This document shows, in pieces, positions 58,190-64,000 of a DNA stretch of 64,000 bases (position 1 is the stretch's first letter; each line of letters opens with the position of its first letter). The translations under genes were made by a program, and so were the position numbers. Under the pieces are notes generated by a model. It was not told the origin of the DNA and made no database searches. It worked only from the letters and a program-made list of their open reading frames with translations. The stretch comes from Salvia splendens (lineage: Eukaryota; Streptophyta; Magnoliopsida; Lamiales; Lamiaceae): NCBI RefSeq assembly GCF_004379255.2, contig NC_056038.1, positions 6,672,729-6,736,728 of the forward strand, read 5' to 3'.

Positions 58190-58397
58190 CTCTCCATCCC
58201 ATAAAAATACATGCACTTTCTATTTTCGTCCGTCCAACAAAAATATGAGCATTCTATTTATGAAAAGTTATAGAGTATCAATTTAATAATATAGGTCTCA
58301 CTAACCACTAAAACTACTTTAACTATTATTTTCCTTCCCTCTCTTACTTTACCATACCATTCACCTCCTTGCCCATGTTTTTATGGGACGGAAGAAG
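58190..58397. mobile_element. Stowaway MITE
   Basis: 208 bp. Ends CTCTCCATCCCATAAAAA and (reverse complement) CTTCTTCCGTCCCATAAAAA, TA on both sides. It lies 12 bp from its neighbour at 57961, a small MITE cluster downstream of the PARP gene. Confidence 0.75.
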
Positions 58398-58834
58398 TAT
58401 TAAATTACAAATATACTCCCCTTATGGCTAATCATAGAGTCATAGGAGTAGTTTTTTATTTAATTTATTAGACTCAATTAACCCTAATGACGAATCATTA
58501 TAACAATATAGTTTTTCAATTAGTTTTATCGGACTCAATAAACATTATGACAAATCATAGCATCATTTCTCTCTACTACGAAAGTTTTGATGGACTAATT
58601 TTGTATGGCAAGAAAAACAACCAAGTATCATTCATATTGTAAAACTTACACAATTTTAACATGAATTCTCAAAATTTAACTTTGAGCTGGGAATTAAGCG
58701 TTACATAACCACACTAAAATACAACTACTAGTAGTATTTACTAGAAAATGAACTAATTATACAACAATCTGCTAATTTCAAATACAAAATACAGTAGCAA
58801 AAACTACCAATTTCACTAGTCGCCAAAAAAACTA

Positions 58835-61800
58835 TCACTTGAAGTTGAAGTTCACCTGCACAAGATAACGCATCCTAATTTGCTCCACATTGTATACTAT
58901 ATATTCATTATACAGCAAACTGCCCTGCAATGCAAAAACCAAAGGTAATTCAGCTTGTAAGGTTATAACTTATAAGGAAGAAGACGTGGCGAAATATGAT
59001 TCGTATAAATGTGTATATGGTATAGGTGGATCGTGACCTTGGGGCCCGATTGCACTTTTGGTTTTCCCATAGGAACGATAACACCATCTTCAAGTGTCCG
59101 TGCCTCTGAAATATCTGGGGCAGTCGAACCAACTCCTTTTGTGCTATGAAAATTTGACCAAAGATTCAGAATAAGAGAGAATGTGATTAGCTGGTAGCAT
59201 ATTCCTGGTTTTGTTAGTGTTTGATTGTATTCTGGTCTAGGTACTGGTGCAGTTTGGCACAAGACTGCTTGTTTGCAAAATATATAAGCTACCATAACAC
59301 GGATGCAACAGTAAGTCAAGGCACTATCTGTCTACATAACATACGAACATACCTAAGTTTTCCAGGTGGCAACTGGTCAGCATTATAGTTAGCCGTTTGC
59401 AGCTCAGCCATGTCGCCTAATGCAACCTGGAAGTAATACGTGCCATAAGAAGCAGACACATTTTAAATCCTATATACATAAATAATGTGTTGCTGAGAGG
59501 TAGGAGATCATAAGCAGTAATCTACCTGCATCGAAAAAATAGAGAAAAAGCATTAATGCGGAGACACAAGCATAGTCAGGTAAATCACCTCGCATAGAAG
59601 CAGCACGCCAGTAGAAGCAGCTTTACTTGAACAGCAGTAATTAGCACTTTTTGAGAACATGTCTGCAAAGTAGACGCCTTTTCCAAACATGTAACCAGTG
59701 GACGGCGCTTCTGGTGGAGCAATGCGCAAACCTGGCATGTTTTTTTTTCAGGTGAGATATCTAAATACATGTTGCATGAGTATCCCCACCCTGAAAATTA
59801 ATGATAATGAAAATAAATAACCTTGGGACAAAATCCCCATCCAGTTTGTGAGACGTGATCCATGCCACAGAAGCATTCTGTTTTTTGTCGATGTAAACTG
59901 CCAATCATAATATGGAAGTGCTGGTCATTCTTGAATAACAAATAATTTGAAGACAATAAATATTCCACCAAAAAATGCAAGGCTCGCCTTTTCAAATTGT
60001 TTGGATTCGCCCTCTCTTGACACCTTAAATATTTGAATGATATTGACATCATAGCTTGAATGTGTCTTTGCATGAGTGTTCTTTGTGTATCTCTCAATCT
60101 GATACATAAAAATAGTTCATGATTTGGTTTAACAAAGGGAGAGCTTGACAAAAATTTAAATCTGGATTCGAGAGAGATTGCATGTCAATTTCAATAAGTT
60201 TTTCAGAACTATTAAAACTGAAAACCAACACCCAAAACAAAAGAGGCCAAGTTACCATGGAATGCTCCTTGGAGTGAACTTCAAGGGGCATGAGTTCACA
60301 ATGGAGCCGCTTATACTGAGAATACAGAGGATCCTAAAAGCCAAAAACTAGAAAATGATCAAAAGATTTAAAACATAATGCAGGATATGTACACTGCATG
60401 AAACAGGTTTAGTGTGAGGTAGAAAAACCAAAAGCCAGTAAATTCTGAATCAGATAATCACACAATCAAATAAATAAACAGGTGATTTATGATCAGCCAG
60501 GGAAATAAAATAATATAACATGAAATCAGATATGCTATAGGCACTAATAACAACATTACAATCTCATTCTCAAGTGCAATGACGAGAAGTCGAGATTGAC
60601 ATATACTGTTAATGTGAGGTAAAAAAGAAGCCAATTCAAGAAAATTACAGGGAAACTAGAATAACAGATATACATGATATACCTCCATATCAGTACCATC
60701 CTCAATTAACTTCATTGCAACCTCAATTTCACCAAGTGCTTCAACCTATTTTATCAGAAGGAAACAGTTTTCTTAAATTGCAACTCAAATTTGAGAGTCT
60801 AAATACCGTTCTAGTTTCACTAACATAGTACACTACTGCATTGTATTTCCAGGCTCACCAGGCCGTATAGTTAGTAAACTGAATCTCAAAACTTATGAGG
60901 GATATACAAGAAAAAGAATCACCATTTGTAATTTCTTCTTTAGCTTTTGAGGGGTATCAATGATGAACAGACCTGTCATCATATTAATATATAGCCAGAA
61001 TGTAATTTAGAATCAAATATCAGAAAGTCTCAATGAAAGAAGAAATAAATATAAGAAATTTTCCAGATTTGTAAAATCAAGTCAGTCAGCAAAGCCTTGA
61101 AGTGGGTTTCTTGAACAGTCGAAGAAACTTACTTGTTTTTTTGAAACCAAAGTCATGAGGAATTACAGTATAGAATTCCCTGCAAGTTATAAAATAATGT
61201 GAAATCAAAGCTTGCTCCAAATCAAGCCTTTCAACAAACATGCAGTTACAAAATTGCATCCATCATGCAACTCTCATACAAATCATAAACTCAATTCCAT
61301 AACAGACAGCAGATATATTACCCGCTCAATTGCTCAAGTGTCTTTCTATCAGCCTGACCAATCACATCAGCAATCCTTTTCAGAACACCATAACCCTGCA
61401 TTGATAAAATGAAGGCAAAAGGAAAAATGTTACCCAATAGTTGATAAAGAGGTCTTATATATCTTTACTTATGTTATCTCATTAATAATATCTGAGTAGG
61501 GCAAGACAAAAAGCTCAGACAAAAGAAAATTGAGCATCCATTGTAGATTAAGCTAACTGGTTCAGGTCTAGCAGAACTTTCAAAGTCCCAAGCAATGCTG
61601 GAACAGGATGACAATATACAAAATTCAAATGCTGCCTATTCAGAAGAAGGCAGACTAGAAGCCCAAAAGAAACAATCAACCAAGAATGAGCGACCTCCAA
61701 TAGCTTCACTCACTTTATTGCTAGAACATATTGTGTGACTTCGCTTGCTTAATTGCTTAGTTACAGCATGTCCATAAGTTTCAATTCATAAACTATGCGA

Positions 61801-64000
61801 ACTAGAGTACACATTTCTGAGAAATAGATATATCTCACCTTTGAAACGGTCGCCTCGCTCAATTTTCCCAATGGCAGTTTTTCAGCATTGTAACCTATTA
61901 CCGCATAAAACAATAAATTTACGTAATTTCCGGAAATGCTTAAACATATTTTCACCATAAACATTTTCACAACCAGACACATTTTCACCAGAAATTTATG
62001 TAATCTCTTGCAAGCTTTACTATTCCACGACCAAACACATTTTCACCAGAGATATCCAATACAAGCTTTTGAGGAAGAGAAAATTAATAGCTTCTAACTC
62101 AACAGCATAACCTTTGGTGAGTATGTCAGAACAAATTAAAGCATAATAACAAGAGCACATCACTACAGTACCATCAAGTAAACATTGGAAAAATGACAGA
62201 GAAACAGATAAAGCCTGAGGAAGCATTAAAGATGCATCATTTGCCATAACAAAGTATATTATTTATTAACACCAACCAAACAAACTAACCTATCTCCATC
62301 ATTTGTTGCTGCATCATGCTCATATTGCAAATAAGTGAGATAAACTTGGCAATTCGAGGTTCCACCTTTGATTCTTCAGGCCTCAGCGTCCTTATAGGTG
62401 CTTTTTCTGTTTGAGCCTAAAAATAATTTCTCAATTATTTAGCAGCCCAATTCTTGTAAATAATCAACTGCTACATGCATAACAAATGGGAAAATGTGTT
62501 TCACCTTTTGTGTAGCTAAAATATTTATATATATTATCTGCTTTTGTGTAAATAAATTACGACTCAGGTTGATCCATAGTTTCATGCAATGCATAGTATA
62601 AGTCCATATATTATGAAGATACCGATTCCTCAAAACAAAAGGCAAAAACAGAAAATTTGAATCAAACAACTCACTGGTGGTTCATTTCTTGACTCACTGT
62701 AGTCCATTTCCAACCAAGTATAGCTGCGTGGATGACTAACAAAATTTATCCTATCACACCAACAATTACGTGTTTTGTCATAGAACTTTTTCTCAAACTC
62801 AGCGATAGCGGATTGCTGTGAGGTGTAGGGCCCATTCAAATTGGTTTGACCTTTCACACCTACTCTTCCCCATCTGAAATATACCATGAATCTGCCACTG
62901 TCGTCAGATTCTGCAATTGAGAGTTCATGACAATATAAGCAAAATAGTTTCAACCATGTATATTTTAATCAATAAAATTGACTGTATGCATCAATGTATT
63001 TGTCGATTCTAAATTACACATAATTAGATGTATATCCAATTAACTACTCCAGTTTTAGGTGAATGAACTCAACTACTGAATGATAGGAGTTTAGGCGTAC
63101 CTAGAACTTGGATGACAAAGAATTTATTATTATTCTGCCCAAGATTTGTCTGATTCAACATGGCATCGTAAATTTCATCACCCTGCATGAGAAAACAAAA
63201 GGTGAATACCAAATAAAACACTACTTATCTTTTTATTTGTTTGCTGAAAACACCATTGAAATGACTTACTACTTGAAGGACATGATATTGAGCCTTAATA
63301 TTGTCGGGCAAGCAATTGTCCATAACAGCAGAACCTTTCTTCACAGTTGTGACAATTTTCTCCTCCTTGGCTTCCTCTTTCACTGATGGATACACCAAAT
63401 AATAGCAGAAGCAAGTTTCAGGTTTGTCGCAAATGAGGCTTGAGTGATATGAGATGGTAGTAGAAGGCCAATAGTACCCATTGAGAGTATGTTCTACATT
63501 AATTCTTGTACAGAACGCATTTTTACATAGAACAGCTACATGTGTAATGAAATTCACTAGTTGCTGATGAAATATGTTTCAAGTTTGATAAGACTGCCTA
63601 AAATTGACAGTGGCATTGTGCGAAAATAATTTTTCCAAATAAAAACAAAATGATTTGTACCTAGATCATCGTCACGTGCCACATTGTCATTGTGAGTGCA
63701 AAGCCTGTCTAGAAGCTCTTTCTTCGTGCCACTAGCAGAAATTCCTCTTTTGGCAGCCTCCTCTCGAAGCTGTTTTATATTCATTTTTTGCAGCTCATCA
63801 ATGACGTTGACATCTTGTGGTCCATTTGAGTCCACATTCTCCACCTTGTTTTCCTCATCCACTGCAGAAAAGATCCCATATAAATCAAAATTAATTTTTA
63901 AAAATGTCAAGCAATGATGACTGCATCGAAGTAACTACTACATGCGATACCACATACACCTCCATAAACTAAGCTTAGAGTAGCTTCATCCATGGCTAAG
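58835..64000 (-). CDS. PARP2: Poly(ADP-ribose) polymerase, PARP2-like, N terminus off window
   Basis: Exons: 63861-63661, 63382-63270, 63182-63101, 62910-62675, 62416-62290, 61894-61839, 61395-61322, 61179-61133, 60972-60923, 60745-60683, 60333-60256, 60098-59988, 59897-59822, 59731-59589, 59426-59353, 59143-59038 and 58924-58835, with consistent phases. A partial exon may run from 63960 off the window. Domains: SAP ([20 protein letters not shown]), WGR ([23 protein letters not shown]), helical regulatory domain ([35 protein letters not shown]), then the catalytic fold with [10 protein letters not shown] (His), [15 protein letters not shown] (Tyr) and NEYIVYN (Glu). The H-Y-E triad is complete. 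It is a nuclear DNA-damage sensor that uses NAD+. The intron after 59988 needs a GC donor. SAP plus WGR indicates plant PARP2 rather than zinc-finger PARP1. Confidence 0.93.

Overview
This window is nuclear DNA of a flowering plant. The spliceosomal GT-AG genes, the fused biotin gene BIO3-BIO1, galactinol synthase, a SAG21/LEA5-type protein, a plant PARP with an SAP domain, and the load of Copia, Gypsy, PIF/Harbinger, hAT and Stowaway-like elements all say so. Protein similarity and repeat style suggest a eudicot, possibly Lamiales. That placement is recognition, not proof. All homology calls come from reading motifs; no search was run.

Layout from left to right. 1-3875: a decayed Ty1/Copia element on the minus strand, with most of the reverse transcriptase deleted. 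3876-5395: a PIF/Harbinger relic with a broken ORF1 and a tandem array that looks like U-snRNA promoters. 5528-7620: a PIF/Harbinger element with an intact 492-aa ORF1 and no transposase. 7640-10250: an intact six-coding-exon ARF1-type GTPase gene (+). 11151-13191: a galactinol synthase gene (-) with three lesions. 13200-19140: AT-rich intergenic DNA with MITEs and two foldback structures. 19162-25390: a DUF538 gene split by a 5.8-kb Gypsy element whose two 421-bp LTRs read identical. 25391-28600: intergenic DNA with a hAT MITE. 28640-29041: a two-exon SAG21/LEA5-like gene (-). 29831-30452: an LTR-like repeat. 31596-36668: an old Copia element (-). 38531-44872: an intact 14-exon BIO3-BIO1 gene (-). 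45117-46548: a deleted PIF/Harbinger ORF1 element with a long GAA expansion. 47248-49095: a PIF/Harbinger transposase element with two in-frame stops. 49100-51300: an ORF1 relic interrupted by a solo LTR that is itself interrupted by a hAT element. 51910-55054: U2 snRNP B'' gene (+). 55627-56891: MED28-like Mediator subunit gene (-). 57700-58400: a run of Stowaway-like MITEs. 58835 to the window end: PARP2-like gene (-), with the N terminus off the window.

The host genes are unrelated housekeeping or stress genes: vesicle traffic, raffinose-series sugars, biotin synthesis, splicing, transcription and DNA repair. They do not form a pathway cluster. What links the window is transposon activity. 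PIF/Harbinger ORF1 and transposase sit on separate elements, insertions are nested up to three deep with readable target-site duplications, and one host gene has been broken by a recent LTR retrotransposon. Three GC-AG introns (two in BIO3-BIO1, one in PARP) and an exitron-like 99-nt intron in U2B'' are the clearest unusual features of the host genes.
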